Source: Penicillus capitatus (lineage: Eukaryota; Chlorophyta). Taken from it: a stretch of 64,000 nucleotides of DNA. Shown piece after piece: positions 10,502 through 22,734 of this stretch. The stretch spans positions 682,001-746,000 of the forward strand of contig OZ287702.1 in NCBI GenBank assembly GCA_965649825.1, written 5' to 3'. Position 1 is the stretch's first letter; every line of letters starts with the position of its first letter. The notes beneath the pieces are model-generated. The model was not told the origin of the DNA, did no database searches, and saw only the letters and a list, made by a program, of their open reading frames with translations. Both the position numbers and the translations under genes were made by a program.

Positions 10502-13500
10502 TCATTTGTTATCGAGGCGTTTACGCATAGCTCTCTGTCTTCTCCAATACAACAACGCTTGGATGATATGTCCAGATCTAAAAAGACAGATGGCGCAGTT
10601 CTTGATGCATTCGACGAGTTCCGGGTGGTCGGCGTCGCCGTGAAGGCGCTCGCACATATCGAGAGCCCTTCTGTAAACCGGCAGAGCCTCGTTGATTCTC
10701 CCCGTACGGTCGAGTCCGATGGCGTAGCTCTTGATGCAGTCGACGAGTTCCGGGTGGTCGGCGTCGCCGTGAAGGCGCTCGCACATATCGAGAGCCCTTC
10801 TGTAAACCGGCAGAGCCTCGTTGATTCTCCCCGTACGGTCGAGTCCGATGGCGTAGCTCTTGATGCAGTCGACGAGTTCCGGGTGGTCGGCGTCGCCGTG
10901 AAGGCGCTCGCACATATCGAGAGCCCTCTTGAGAACCGGCAGAGCCTCGTTGATTCTCCCCGTACGGTCAAGTCCGATGGCGCAGTTCTTGATGCATTCG
11001 ACGAGTTCCGGGTGGTCGGCGTCGCCGTGAAGGCGCTCGCACATATCGAGAGCCCTTCTGTAAACCGGCAGAGCCTCGTCGATTCTCCCCGTACGGTCGA
11101 GTCCGATGGCGTATCTCTTGATGCAGTCGACGAGTTCCGGGTGGTCGGCGTCGCCGTGAAGGCGCTCGCACATATCGAGAGCCCTCTTGCGAACCGGCAG
11201 AGCCTCGTTGATTCTCCCCGTACGGTCGAGTCCGATGGCGTATCTCTTGATGCAGTCGACGAGTTCCGGGTGGTCGGCGTCGCCGTGAAGGCGCTCGCAC
11301 ATATCGAGAGCCCTCTTGCGAACCGGCAGAGCCTCGTCGATTCTCCCCGTACGGCCGAGTCCGATGGCGCAGTTCTTGATGCATTCGACGAGTTCCGGGT
11401 GGTCGGCGTCGCCGTGAAGGCGCTCGCACATATCGAGAGCCCTTCTGTAAACCGGCAGAGCCTCGTCGATTCTCCCCGTACGGTCGAGTCCGATGGCGTA
11501 TCTCTTGATGCAGTCGACGAGTTCCGGGTGGTCGGCGTCGCCGTGAAGGCGCTCGCACATATCGAGAGCCCTCTTGCGAACCGGCAGAGCCTCGTTGATT
11601 CTCCCCGTACGGTCGAGTCCGATGGCGTATCTCTTGATGCAGTCGACGAGTTCCGGGTGGTCGGCGTCGCCGTGAAGGCGCTCGCACATTTCTAGCGCTT
11701 TTTGAGAGTATAAGAGCGATTCGCCGAACATACATATCTCTTGATAGGCTCGCGACATTTGTTTCAGTAATCCCAGTTCCACGTTAGTGTCGTTGCATTT
11801 GTCGGAGTTTCTTAGGAGTGACAACTCGTTACGAGCGAGCAAAGTCCACTGCTCTCGATTTGAACGAGAAGTTTTCCACTCGCCAATGTATCGGCCGATC
11901 GAATGCACTACTTCTTTGATGTGTTCTTCGATTGTATCCTTGTTTGTTTCTCCGTGCTTTTGGGTTTGGCTGGATATGTTGTTGCCGAAGAGAAGGTGTC
12001 GTACTACAAGCTGTGTCTCCGCGTGGATAAAGATCTGGTTCTTCTCTCTATCCCATGAGACATAGGAGAAACGCTCAAGGAGCCTTATCGATTTTCGTAT
12101 CGTCGTCTTGGACTGTTGATCTTCGGGCATGATCCACTTGTATACCCACTCGATAGGCACTCCGCTCGGGTCAAGAAGTGCTAACTTGGCGAGAAGGTCG
12201 AGTGAACGCGATCCCAGATCGCCGGGTTCCTTCGAGATTTTTCGCATGATCGAATTGAACACGAAAACCATTCCACCGGCTACCCCACCGAATTGCTTTG
12301 CAGAGAGCATTTCCATCACCTCGGCTTCTCTCTCCGAATCGTCATAGCATCGAACTTTATCTAACCACTCAGCGGGCGTCTGCTCTTCATGCTGCACCAT
12401 TGCGAAGAACTGTGCAAGAGCCAGCGGAAATCTCGGCAAGATGTTGGTCAACTCATCCAAATCATTACCATATGATGGATCGCCGAATCCAAATTTCTTC
12501 GCCAGATCTTGTGTTTCGAGTTTGTCGAATGGATCGAGTCGAACCATGTCGTGTGACCAGTCCCTCGCTCCACCGTCCCTCGTGGTGACAATAACATGTC
12601 CATTTGCCAGCGGAAAACATTCACGAATGGATTCGAGATCAGGCGCGTCGTCAAAGACGAAGAGATTGCGCGATTTTCTCAGCTCTTCGTGAACACGTCT
12701 GACCAGTTTCGGGATCTCGATGTCCGTCGGAAGCTCCAAGCATTCTGCAATCTGTAAGAAAGCAGCTGAGAGGCCCTCCGCGGAGTCTGAAGGAATCCAG
12801 AAATCGTTAACGTAATTGCCCATGCTTTTGAGACTTTCGAACACCTTCGCCGCGAGCTGAGACTTTCCTATGCCGCCAGGCCCGACGACTGCCTTGACTA
12901 CAACTCGCTCCGTGCTCGATTCGAACGCTTCGACCAATTCGGTGTATTCAGACTTTCTCCCTGCAAAGTGACGAACCACGAGAGGCGCAAACAAACAATG
13001 ATGCTTCTTCAGCGGAGAATGAACTTCGGTTGATGCACGCGATAATTCGCCTTCGAGATTCTTCCACACTTGGGAGAACAGCTTGCTGCTTATTGACTCT
13101 GTCCGGACGGACGGGACTGACTGGATCCGTTCCTCGACCGTCTTCCCTCCTAACCATTCGGACAGCACTCCCTCACATAACTCGCTATGCATGTTCGACG
13201 CCAAGTTCTTCAAGGCTCCATGCGCTCTGTGCTGCTCTGGCTTGCGTCCTTGGGCGCTCAACTGTGCTAGATTGTCGAGCATCTCCAAGAAGAGGTCAGG
13301 GTCGCTCGACCAGTCACACTTATCTCTTGGTTTCACGAGGCCTGCTAGAGTCTCGGCGCTCATACATCGAACGGCGTCATCCTTCCCGTGAATTGCGAGG
13401 CTGGTCAACATCTCCACTATGCCAAACCTCAGAGCCTTGCATCCTTCTTCGTTGGATCCCGTTTCTTCGAACACAAGCGACGAGAGGAGATCGTCAAATT

Positions 13501-15540
13501 GTTCAAACGCAGAGGGATCTTCAATAGCCGCGAAGCGCACAACATCTAGGGCGTAAAGATACTTGTACCACTGCTCTTCGCGAACGATTCGGTTCTCTCT
13601 CGCTCGGGACAGTGCACTCGCCGTGGACTCCGCATTCCCCAGATCGAAGTCCAGAAGGACGGCATTTCGCACCGCTTGACATATTCCCACCGTGCCGTAC
13701 ACGAGGTTGGCAATTCGTCTTGCATTGTTGGTGATGCGGACGCTTCGTTTCGACGACTGCAAGAAGGTCAAGCTCTGCTGCACCAGCATCGCCTGGTACT
13801 TTACCGGATAGTGCCCCGCAGCGTCGATCACTCTCTGACTCCAGTTCTTGAACTTGGCGTACAACCCGCCGGGTCTGTTCGGATCCCAGCTGCCCGAGCC
13901 GATGTCAAAGAGGATTCTCAGACACTGATGCACAACGTGCAGAGCACTGCACTGCACTGGGAACATCTCCTTCGAGAAGCTCATTCTCTGCGGATCGAAG
14001 GCATCTAACAGAAACTGGGCCAGCTGTAGAGACAGTTTGGATCGTCTGCGAAGACCTCGGTGTCGACACTCTGAAGCGCGTGCTCCACTGCCTCGATCAG
14101 ATATCTGTTGTTGAGCGCGTCGTTGCACAGCTTGTCGCGAAGGCTGTCGAAGAAGTCCTTGAGAAGAAGCAGATGCTCGTCGCCTGAGCCGTCGAGTCTG
14201 CACATGGCAAGGTACTCTCGGACTACTGCGCCACGATTGTCTGTCACGGCTCGCACAGGCATGTCGTTGAAGGCGTAGAGGACTCTTCGCATTATTTGTT
14301 CCAGCCCAAGTCTCAGTTCGGCGTCGTCCTCTTGGTTGAAAGCATTCACCACTTCCTCGAGACTACAATATCGTCTTCCGACAAGTGTTCTTCTGATGAT
14401 CGAGCTGTCCATGCGAGTCAAAGCCCTTCTTGTCACCCAGCGAGAAGTACTCTCTTCGACGGCTGTCTGGTGTCCATGAGCATCGCTGCTGGACGAGGCT
14501 TCTCCGTTTCCGCCGCCCCAAAGCCCTAGCTTTCCCACAAAGACGAATCTCTCGACGCCGCGAGATCGATCAGACAGAATGTGGACGCGACGACGCAGAG
14601 CACTTAGTGGCAGGTACATTAGGCTTCTCATCGCTTCTTCTGGGTCGCGCAGACCCTCGCAGTACAGTGGAACAGTCGACGTCTTCGTGAACAATCCCAT
14701 TCGCTCCACAATCTTCCCTGCAAACTTCCCTCCGACTTGAACGATCTTCACGAGGCCGTGTCCCTCTATGTTGACCTCGCAGATTTCAACCAGGTTACCC
14801 TGAGAAGAGATCTAAAAGCCGAAACGGGGTAAACGCAGAATACCTTCTTGAATGCGGGTGAAATAGTTAGAGAAAAAGGACTATCTGCTTGACGGAACGG
14901 TAGTGAATTCGTGTTGACCGAGTGCCAGCTTTTGGGGATGGCAGCTATCTGCACACGAGGTTTCGCAAGTACGACTCGTTTGCGGTCGTATCCTTTGGCG
15001 AAGACATCTGCAGCCTGCCCACGGCTATTACGACGTGAAATGTAGGACTGCAATGGACTGGTGACACTCAGAGGATCCCACACCTGTCGTACGCGATGTT
15101 GAAATGTGAGTCCCTTGTAAAGTATTCATCACCTTTGACGCTGGATAGGCGCTGGCTCCATTTACACTCTTCGTACAGACCTTACGTTGCAGCGCCTAAA
15201 GGACGACGCTAAGTTCGAAGTCGCCAAACAGCGCACAGTTTTCACTAACCTTGACTTGTCGCGGCGATCTATTGAGTCTCTTGTCGTCAGCCATGTCTGT
15301 CCTCCCGAAGGTTTCTTTTCGCCGACGCGTCCAACCGTGGTCTCTGAACGGCTTTTCCACGCCCATTTCGGCGGATGCACCTTCTTCGAAAGCCACAGAA
15401 CGGTCACGCTAAGAAACGCCCACAGTGTCAGCACTCGCGGATGTGTTCAATGCGTTTACCGTCTTGTTAAATCCGAGCGCGTTCCGCGTTTCTTTAAGTC
15501 TTTCAGAACGCTCCGCCCCGGAGAGAGAACCGTCTCCCAT
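10502..15540 (-). CDS. NB-ARC/STAND NTPase with nine near-identical TPRs
   Basis: A STAND-type signalling NTPase with NLR-like architecture, probably a sensor that oligomerises on binding a ligand. Six exons (15540-15460, 15408-15250, 15195-15133, 15083-14844, 14799-14068, 14023-10502) join across introns of 51, 54, 49, 44 and 44 nt. Every junction is phase 0, giving about 1,598 residues. The first ~830 residues form a helical region with no recognised family. The NB-ARC core follows: P-loop GPGGIGKS, Walker B-like NLFVFDDA, VIVTTRDGG, and a GLPL-like LPRFPLALAQ. A winged-helix-like region leads to nine 43-residue kinesin-light-chain-type TPRs (GRINEALPVRKRAL..., GDADHPELV). The start is the first ATG in exon 1. 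The terminal repeat diverges (ECIKNCAICLFRSGHII), ending near KRLDNK. Homogenised repeats imply recent expansion or gene conversion. The role in defence is inference from architecture. Confidence 0.8.
10560..11695 (-). repeat. nine 129-bp tandem units encoding TPRs
   Basis: The CGACGAGTTCC landmark recurs at 10612, 10741, 10870, 10999, 11128, 11257, 11386, 11515 and 11644, a strict 129-bp period. Units differ by only a few bases: GTAAACCGGCAG versus GCGAACCGGCAG, and GATTCTCC preceded by GTT or GTC. The period is a multiple of three, so the coding frame is preserved and the opposite strand also stays open. Confidence 0.95.
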
Positions 15541-16186
15541 TTCTCCGCAGTCCAGCAGTTCGTCGTTGCTCCAGGAGTCGTTCTGAGAACGGCAATTTAA
15601 AGGCGAGTTTGTCGAAATAGGTTTAGGCGTTAGAACGTCGAATGCGTCGAAAGGGGTTTTACGAACGGGATGCAGTGATAAACAACCGCAGATAACAGCT
15701 ATGGCGATTTTGAAATCGGGCAGATGGAACAATTGGAAGATTCTTCTTAATGGATGGGAATCTGTTCAGGCCGATACCAATGAATGTGCAAGTGCAGCGA
15801 GTCCGACACAAGTGCAGATGTCAATATACCAACGACAACTAAAGGCTCTCTAAGACATCTCTTAACCAGCAGAACAGCTCTGCAGTCTTGCACAGGTGAG
15901 AACCATCTTCGACAGTCGTCAAAACGGCGATGCATAGATGAGGCCGGATGACGTGAACTGTATGTCATCCGTCTGTTCGTTGCATTTCACTAACTTCCTC
16001 AATGACAAAAACAACAGCAATATGGCTCTCATCAGACAGAACACACGAATCGGCAACAACCAGCACGGTATCGATATCTTTGTGACAAAAAACTCTGAGG
16101 AGTTTTGAATGTAGATGAAACTGTGTGTCGAGGAACGACAGAACACGAAGTCGGAGGAAAAAAAGAAGAGCAAACGAGTGTATTTT
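15541..16186. other. gap between NB-ARC gene and P2X-like pseudogene
   Basis: Minus-strand frames continue upstream of the NB-ARC start (15732-15541) without an ATG, so this is probably its 5' region. I see nothing else; the pseudogene's stop codon is at 16187-16189 with AATAAA overlapping it. Confidence 0.45.
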
Positions 16187-17574
16187 TTATTGAACCAGAA
16201 TCACTGTCTCCTCCGTTGAAACAGGAGTGTAGATTCCAGATTGATACGTAATCTTGAACCATGTCAGCGCCATTCCCACAGCAGTGATCATGAGATGCAG
16301 AATAGGCAATTTTACTTACGGCTTCTGACTGTTCTTCGAGTTCGCCATCTCCATCTGTCAACTGTCTGTGGCGTACAAAGAAGTCGACTAGGCATGCCAC
16401 CTCATCCAGACTCAAAATCTGATCATTCTCTCTTTCGCCTTGAAAAATGGCAGCCAAGTGCTTGTAGATCTCTTGGCGATCCAGAGTTCCCGATCTGTCA
16501 TCATCTAATCTCTTGAACGCCATTCCAGCAACGAGAGACTGGACTGCAAATCGGGCATAGTCCTTTCTCCAGTTGGCGGGTTCTTCCTTGTGTTCGGCGT
16601 AGATCACAGATGTCAGGCCCAGTGCATGAACGGCAATGTATGAGACGACGAGTTGGGCTATACCAACAGCACAGCACCTGCCACCAGTGCATTCACAAGA
16701 GAGGAGACATCAAAAAGCCCCATGTTTCCTGAGACACTCATTCACTCTTGCAGGCACCCGTGTTTCAATCGGTCTAACCTGCGATCTGGAATCTGAGCTT
16801 CAATGCCATTTCTCTGGAAATCCACTTGGATTCCCTCGAGCAGATTCTTGCCATCTCTTCGACGTTTGGGTTCGGGATCAACGAAAAACGGATCGTCTCC
16901 GTCGTTCATCAGCCGATGCATGTCCGATCCTTCAAATGACCACGACAACTGCGGGGACACTTCCACAACCCAGATGGTGTCTTTCGATTTTCGGCCACTC
17001 GCCCTGTTGTAGGGATCCGGCGCCAAGGCCAGGGTGTACTACTTAAACTCTATCAGCAATGACACTCCCGAGAGACGGCCATGTGAGAAAGGAGGAAACT
17101 GCGATAGAACAGACTCAGCGGACACATATTCTTGTGTGTCCTCAAAATGATGAAAACCGAAACGATAACAGTTTTGGATGCTGGGGATCTACGTACCACA
17201 ATCCGGTACGAGCTACCAGCCATCGCCCGCATCGACAGCTCCGATGGACAGGGAGACACTTTGCGCCATGAGAACTGACGTCGGAAAAGGTTCTTTATTG
17301 TCGACTCAAGCAACGTGAACAAATGCTTCGCAGATTCTCGCAACGCCTATCGTTGACCATACCCGTTCCTCAGTGAAGACGTGATGATCATCTGCGTGCT
17401 TAAGTTAGGATCGACAACAGCATTGATAATGACTCCTTGATCCATCATTCTCATGTGTGTGCTCACGTCGTAGAAGCAGCGATCGATTGCCGTCCGCACA
17501 ACAGCGTCAGCCTTCTCCAATTGTCGTGACCGATATGCCGTTTTTCCAAAAACGTTTAGCGGTCGATCCTCCAT
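16187..17574 (-). pseudogene. decayed paralogue of the P2X/EF-hand channel gene
   Basis: This is a second copy of the gene at 4.1-6.2 kb. Matching parts are the region before the EF-hand (AEHKEEPANWRKDYARFAV), the EF-hand (DDDRSGTLDRQE), the extracellular segment (TIWVVEVSPQLSW, LLEGIQVDFQRNGIE) and, further 5', CFYDVSTHMRMMDQGVI, which aligns with the fourth exon of the intact gene. It is broken by an in-frame TAG at 17039-17041 where the intact gene has a Tyr codon, a one-base insertion near 16797 followed by several stops, and a one-base deletion near 16665 within TM2. The 3' end is also diverged. The EF-hand exon remains the best-preserved part. The 5' end overlaps the first exon of the dynein gene on the other strand. 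Confidence 0.8.
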
Positions 17575-20500
17575 TCAAGGCACGTAACGTCTACAACCCA
17601 CAAGACATAGCAGCAGTACAGTGTTCGAACAGATCAAGATTCCCTCCTTTGTTCCGTCCGGCGTCGTACTCGCCACGAACACTGGGGCATTCCGAAAAGA
17701 TTCTCTGCACACGCGTCACAAAACATCACGACCCATTACGAAGAGACGCGATCTCGATAAACGCCGAGAAGTCAATAAAACAGAACGGACAGTCAAGGAA
17801 AACCGAGAAGATGCTTGTGCGCAAATTGAAACGGGCTATACCAATCCTGACATCTTTCCTCCTCGCCGAGCACATCCATTCGTATTTTACAAGCTGCGTC
17901 TGAGCATCCCGCCGAAGAGCGATATTCTGCACCCCCTTGAGCTCCTACCGGACGATGCGCCATCGACACAGGGATGGATATCCATAGAATACGACGAAAA
18001 CGATTGCTTGAGCAAGGAAGAAGAGAATAATCCTCCTCTCGATGCATTCGACGAGATCGTTCCCGAAAGCGATGAATGTGCGCAGCAAGCGGTACAGCAA
18101 CTGACGGAAGCATCGAAGATGACAGATTCGTCGACGCTCAATCGGGCAGAGATAAGAGCGTATTCCCGACGATACGACCTCAAGCCGCGTTTTCGTTGGG
18201 AACACTGCCGCCTTGTCCAATACGATAGGTACTGACACTCGTTTTTGACGCCTTGAGATCATGATCGCGCAGTTCGACAAAATTGTTCAAGATCGAATGG
18301 CTGGATAACGGAAGGGAGAAATGGGTGAAGCGATTGAACTTGCTGCTCGAGGACGAAGACAAGATCGAATTCCAACAGCGCATCATTGATGCGAGGAGAC
18401 TAAGGAAACAGGTCGGAAGCCGAGTATGCACAGTAAGGGTGCTCATCTATAATGACAGTTTCTGACAGAGAGGGAGTACGATCGGTTCGTCTCCGCCTAT
18501 CGAACAGACGATGCCGAGGCGTCGGCAATTCTGGACGAGGGTATGTGTTCGCGCATCAACATTCGAATCGGAATCGGCACCGATCGGCTGCATTTTACAC
18601 AAGGTTCGCCCGCACGAGCTGGGGTATCTCGACGAGAGGCCGGAATCGTGTCTTCGTGTGGCAGAGCTTCTGGATGCGGTCGAGGATATGCGCCGCCAGT
18701 GTCTTCAAGAGATCGGTGTCCGATGGATGCTGTGTCGATCTGACGAGGAGGAAGCGACGAAGGCTGTGCGATCGATCGTCAATCGTAATCAGCGACCGAT
18801 TCCGAAACAGGTACTTAGCTGGCAACATAAGAAATAAACGACCTGATCATGTCTTCCTCTATCGACACGTCGTTCTACTTCAGGGCTGTGTCGATCTTCG
18901 ACCACTGCCCGCTGGTGTTGAAGTGGATCGTCATCAGTATCAAAGCATACTAGAGTTAAGGAATTTCGCCGATCTACAGAATCTGATCGAAGGACGATCA
19001 TTGATAGCGAATGCACATTACTTGGAACAAATCCAGATGGTGTTTGGAGAGTTGGATGTCTCCGATGTTTGCTTAGTCCCAAGACTTGACGAATGGACAT
19101 TGCCGTTTCAACTGACGGAACTGTTGGAAATTCTCGACGTGCATCTCTCGGATGCAGCTGAGGCAATTCGCTGCGATTGGGTCTATAAGGTCAGCTACCC
19201 AAAAGCAATCGCCTTATCTAAGATCAGCATCGAATGTGCAGATACTCGGAGTGATGGAGACGACCAGATCCGAAGCACAGAGAAGGAGCCATCGCAAACA
19301 GAAAACGCTCTCACTGGATCGACGACACGAGACAGATACAGAAGACCCTGTAGAGAAGCAAGTGGAGCGCTTGGCCAAGATGGTCTCACTGGTGATGAAG
19401 GATCAGCTTCACGCTGTCGTGGTCAACACACTTGGTCGCTACGAAGACATCCTGACGTCGTTTCTAGGGGCAGAGAGTACCACCACATTTTGCTTCTCTT
19501 GAAGCGAATGTGTGTCTTGTGTTGGTGTTTGCTTAGATGCAGCAGAAGTGATCACAAATCGTCCTTTGTTTCGAATCGATGTTGTCTGGAAAGAAGGCGC
19601 GTTTTTCTACAATCCGACAAAAGACGAAGTGCGAAGTGCGTTGCAGTGTCCGTTAAACAGCATTATCCATTCGTTGTCAGAAATCACGGATGTCTCTGAG
19701 AGAGTCGATCGACAGATTGCGACCTCTCTCGTCTATACATTTCCTTTTTAGATGCGCGACGCGGCGTCGAGTGCCGTGCTCGCCTCGATCGACAATCGTC
19801 ACCCATTGATCGCCAGAGTGCGAGAAACCATTGAGCGATTTGTGGAGATCGACGAAACCCATCTCGATGATCTTCTGCTGCGTCTATCAGACTATCAGGA
19901 TCTTCCTTTGCAAAAAGACGGCGATCTCGGCGATGCACCGAACGAAGCGTCTTTCAATCGACTCTTTGATATCAAAAGAGTAAGATGTCTCCGATCGCAC
20001 AGCCATCATCTTCTGAATGGCATACAGCTAATCGAAAGGATATCGGAAGAATTACCGAACGTTGTTATGCTGAATGTTTTCGCAGTCGACCTGAAAGGCG
20101 TGAAAAGTCTCCTCGTTGAGAAGGCGTCTGCGTTATGTACAGAGATCACAGAGAATCTAAGTCAAGAATGGAGACAACGAAATGATCGAACACGGGAACG
20201 TTTCGAGACACTCGAGCAGCGTCTGATGACATCACCCAAATCTATAGAAGAACTGGGCGAGTTGCTAGACGTCATTGCAACACTGGACACCCAACTGGAA
20301 GAAGCAGGGGAAGATATCGCGCACAACGATGAAGTAAAGCAGATCTGTTCTACAATACAATGAATATGTGCTTCTGCTGATCGCCTACATCGTAGATGCT
20401 TAATTCCTTCCATCGATGTCGAGCGCAAGTGGCCGATCAAGTCATCGAAGCTGCATGGGCAGCGAAGCTTTGGCCGGATCGACTTCGGGAACTCTCAAAT

Positions 20501-22072
20501 GAAGTGTCCGTGTCGCTGGAGGAAACGAAGAAGCACTTCGTAACGGAGCTGTTGTCCGACGCTGAATGTCTCCAAGACGATCTGAAGGCGATCAAGGTAT
20601 ACACCATTCGAACGCGCAATATCTGGCGAGATCGAATGTTGCTAGAACGAGGTCGATGCTTATACGAAGTTCGGAGACCTCGATCGCTACATCGATCGCT
20701 GTCAAATCGGGCAGGAATTGACGGACGAAATCGAGAAACGGATCAGCAGGGCCACGATTCTCACGCGCCGACAGAAGATTCTAAACATAGATGCAAACGT
20801 ATGTGCTGATCTTGGCGCCGTCAAAGATACTTTGGACAATCACTTTGCTGCATGGTCCTTCTGTCACGAAGTTCTTCAAGGAATCGAAACGATAATGGAT
20901 CTCTCGTTATCGATCGTTGTCGCTAACGACGTCGATCAGCGTCTGCATGACTGGTCTATCTATCGATCATCGCCTCTGTGATGCAACACGTAAAAATGTC
21001 GTGTAGGAACGATCGATTGACCAGCATTGCGGCAACTGTCAATGATTCCACGGCGCATGCACTCGAAGAGTTGAAAAAGAAGATGGATGCGTTTGGCGAC
21101 AATCTGCCATTGCTTGAACTCTTGACAGGTTGCGAGCTTTCGGAGCGACACTGGACACAGATCGGCGATGCGATCAGCACCGAAGAGAAATTGGATTCGG
21201 AAAACACGTAAGAATGTTAGCGATCGCGCCCGATGATGATGTTCGCGACGTCACATTTACATGGCGGCCGCTCGAAGTTGCGATCGATCACACGATGTGA
21301 CGTGTTTAGATTTCGTGATGTCCTCGACAGCGGGTGTGCCAAGGCGATCGACTCGATTCGGCGTATTCATGAAGAAGCGCGGCAAGAGACTTCTCTTCGG
21401 CGAATCGTGCTTGCGATCGAAGACGAGTGGCGCTCGATGCTGACACTCAACTTTACCACGCACGAAGAGACAGGTCCATGACGAAGCACTCACATCCGTC
21501 ATCGGTAATCGTCGTCGACGCCGATCGGGACTTCGTGTAGGCATGCCTCTTATGATCGATCACGAGACGCTTTCTCAGAAAGCAACAGCACATAAAGAAC
21601 ATTTGCATACACTAGACGCTTCTACTTGTGAAGAACTCGAACAAGGCATTCGATCTTTGACAGCGAACTTGATCTTGCTATGTGACACCCTCGATACCTG
21701 TCATACCTGTCAAGAACGTAAGTGAAGCCTTCTTTACTCTCTATAACTGCGATCATGGTACGGACATAAACATCCGGTATCTTCTGCAGTGTGGTCAACG
21801 ATCGAGATATCGTTTCGATCAGAAGATGCAAGGCAACGGGCACCGAATGAATTCCGCAAATTTCAGGCCGTCGATCAAACAATGAGGTAATCGTGAAACC
21901 GTCGCCACTGAATCCAACTGATGATAACAAGTCTTTTCTCTTTAGACATATCCTGGAGGAACTAAGGATCGATCGAATCGCGATGCCGGCTCTTTCCAAA
22001 GACGGACTGTTGGCAACGCTGCAAGAATGCTACTCGCTTCTGCTCGAGATTCAAACAGCCGAGACCGTCTGA
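17535..22072 (+). CDS. dynein heavy-chain-like tail and linker protein lacking the motor
   Basis: Multi-exon gene related to axonemal dynein heavy chains. Tail segments are recognisable: FKIEWLDNGREKWVKRLN (18283 on), PLFRIDVVW...FFYNPTKDEV (about 19560-19640) and FETLEQRLMTSPKSIEELGEL (about 20200). The linker (DHC_N2) follows: LWPDRLRELSNEVSVSLEE, NHFAAWSF, LPLLELLTGCELSERHWTQI, ARQETSLRRIVLAIEDEW, and VWSTIEISF...NEFRKFQAVD. The last exon (about 21946-22072) reads DGLLATLQECYSLLLEIQ and stops, exactly where heavy chains continue into Y-L-E-x-K-R and the AAA ring. eL39 starts 220 bp later on the same strand, leaving no room for a motor. Introns are about 40-55 nt, for example 18412-18458 (GTCGGA...ACAG). 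The start at 17535 assumes a 38-nt first intron; some exon joins near 18.5 kb are unresolved. Either a tail-only protein or the remnant of a truncated heavy-chain gene. Confidence 0.7.
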
Positions 22073-22292
22073 TCATATGATGCCGATCGCTTGTCTGCGA
22101 TTTCGATTCTCTTTGTCTTTATCGAGATCAATCGCAAACAGTGCTGTATACGCCACGTCACATCAAGAACGCGCCTTCTCTTTGCATCTCGATGCTTGAC
22201 GCCGATTGTACGATTTGCAAACGTCTCATCAAACTTGTTTCCGTTTGGCGGCGCGCAAAGTCGTTTCTCACTGAAGGTTCTCCGATCGAACC

Positions 22293-22448
22293 ATGCCGGC
22301 TACCAAAACTGCGACCGTCAAGCGCAAACTTGCGAAAAAGATGCGCCAGAACAGACCGATTCCTTACTGGATTCGCCTTCGCACAAACAACAAGATCAAA
22401 TACAACGCAAAGCGACGCCATTGGAGAAGAACCAAACTGAAGCTCTAA
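22293..22448 (+). CDS. 60S ribosomal protein eL39
   Basis: Structural protein of the large ribosomal subunit that lines part of the exit tunnel. The single-exon ORF encodes 51 residues, the usual length of the family. The signature is unmistakable: a basic N-terminus, [20 protein letters not shown] and [14 protein letters not shown] at the end. The ATG at 22293 is chosen because it gives the canonical length. It follows the motorless dynein gene on the same strand and is convergent with the PTPA gene, whose stop lies 287 bp away. Confidence 0.97.
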   Translation: MPATKTATVKRKLAKKMRQNRPIPYWIRLRTNNKIKYNAKRRHWRRTKLKL

Positions 22449-22734
22449 GCAAAGAGCCCATCCATCCCTTGAGCAAAGCACGTTGTATTGTCGAAGTCCT
22501 TTGCAGAGCTCTTGATGGAACATCAATTTAACAACGGAGTCCCTATTCTCTGCGTGTTAGCAACAACAACAAATCCAACCGCAAAATTCACGACGCGCCA
22601 TATGCATCTAGCCCTCTTCTCCACAACAATGAAATGTGCCGATCGGCACTATTCTGGAAACGAAAGAAGTGTGCCGAACAAGAAGTGTTGCATGATTGGA
22701 AACTTGGTCAGCACTTCGCCTTGATACATCCGAA

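Noticed and set aside
10559-11695. 378-codon open frame on the plus strand with perfect repeats
   Set aside because: It is the antisense of the TPR units. The 129-bp period is a multiple of three, so one stop-free unit keeps the opposite frame open; it has no independent homology.
10560-11695. CRISPR-like regular repeats
   Set aside because: There are no variable spacers; units are contiguous and coding.
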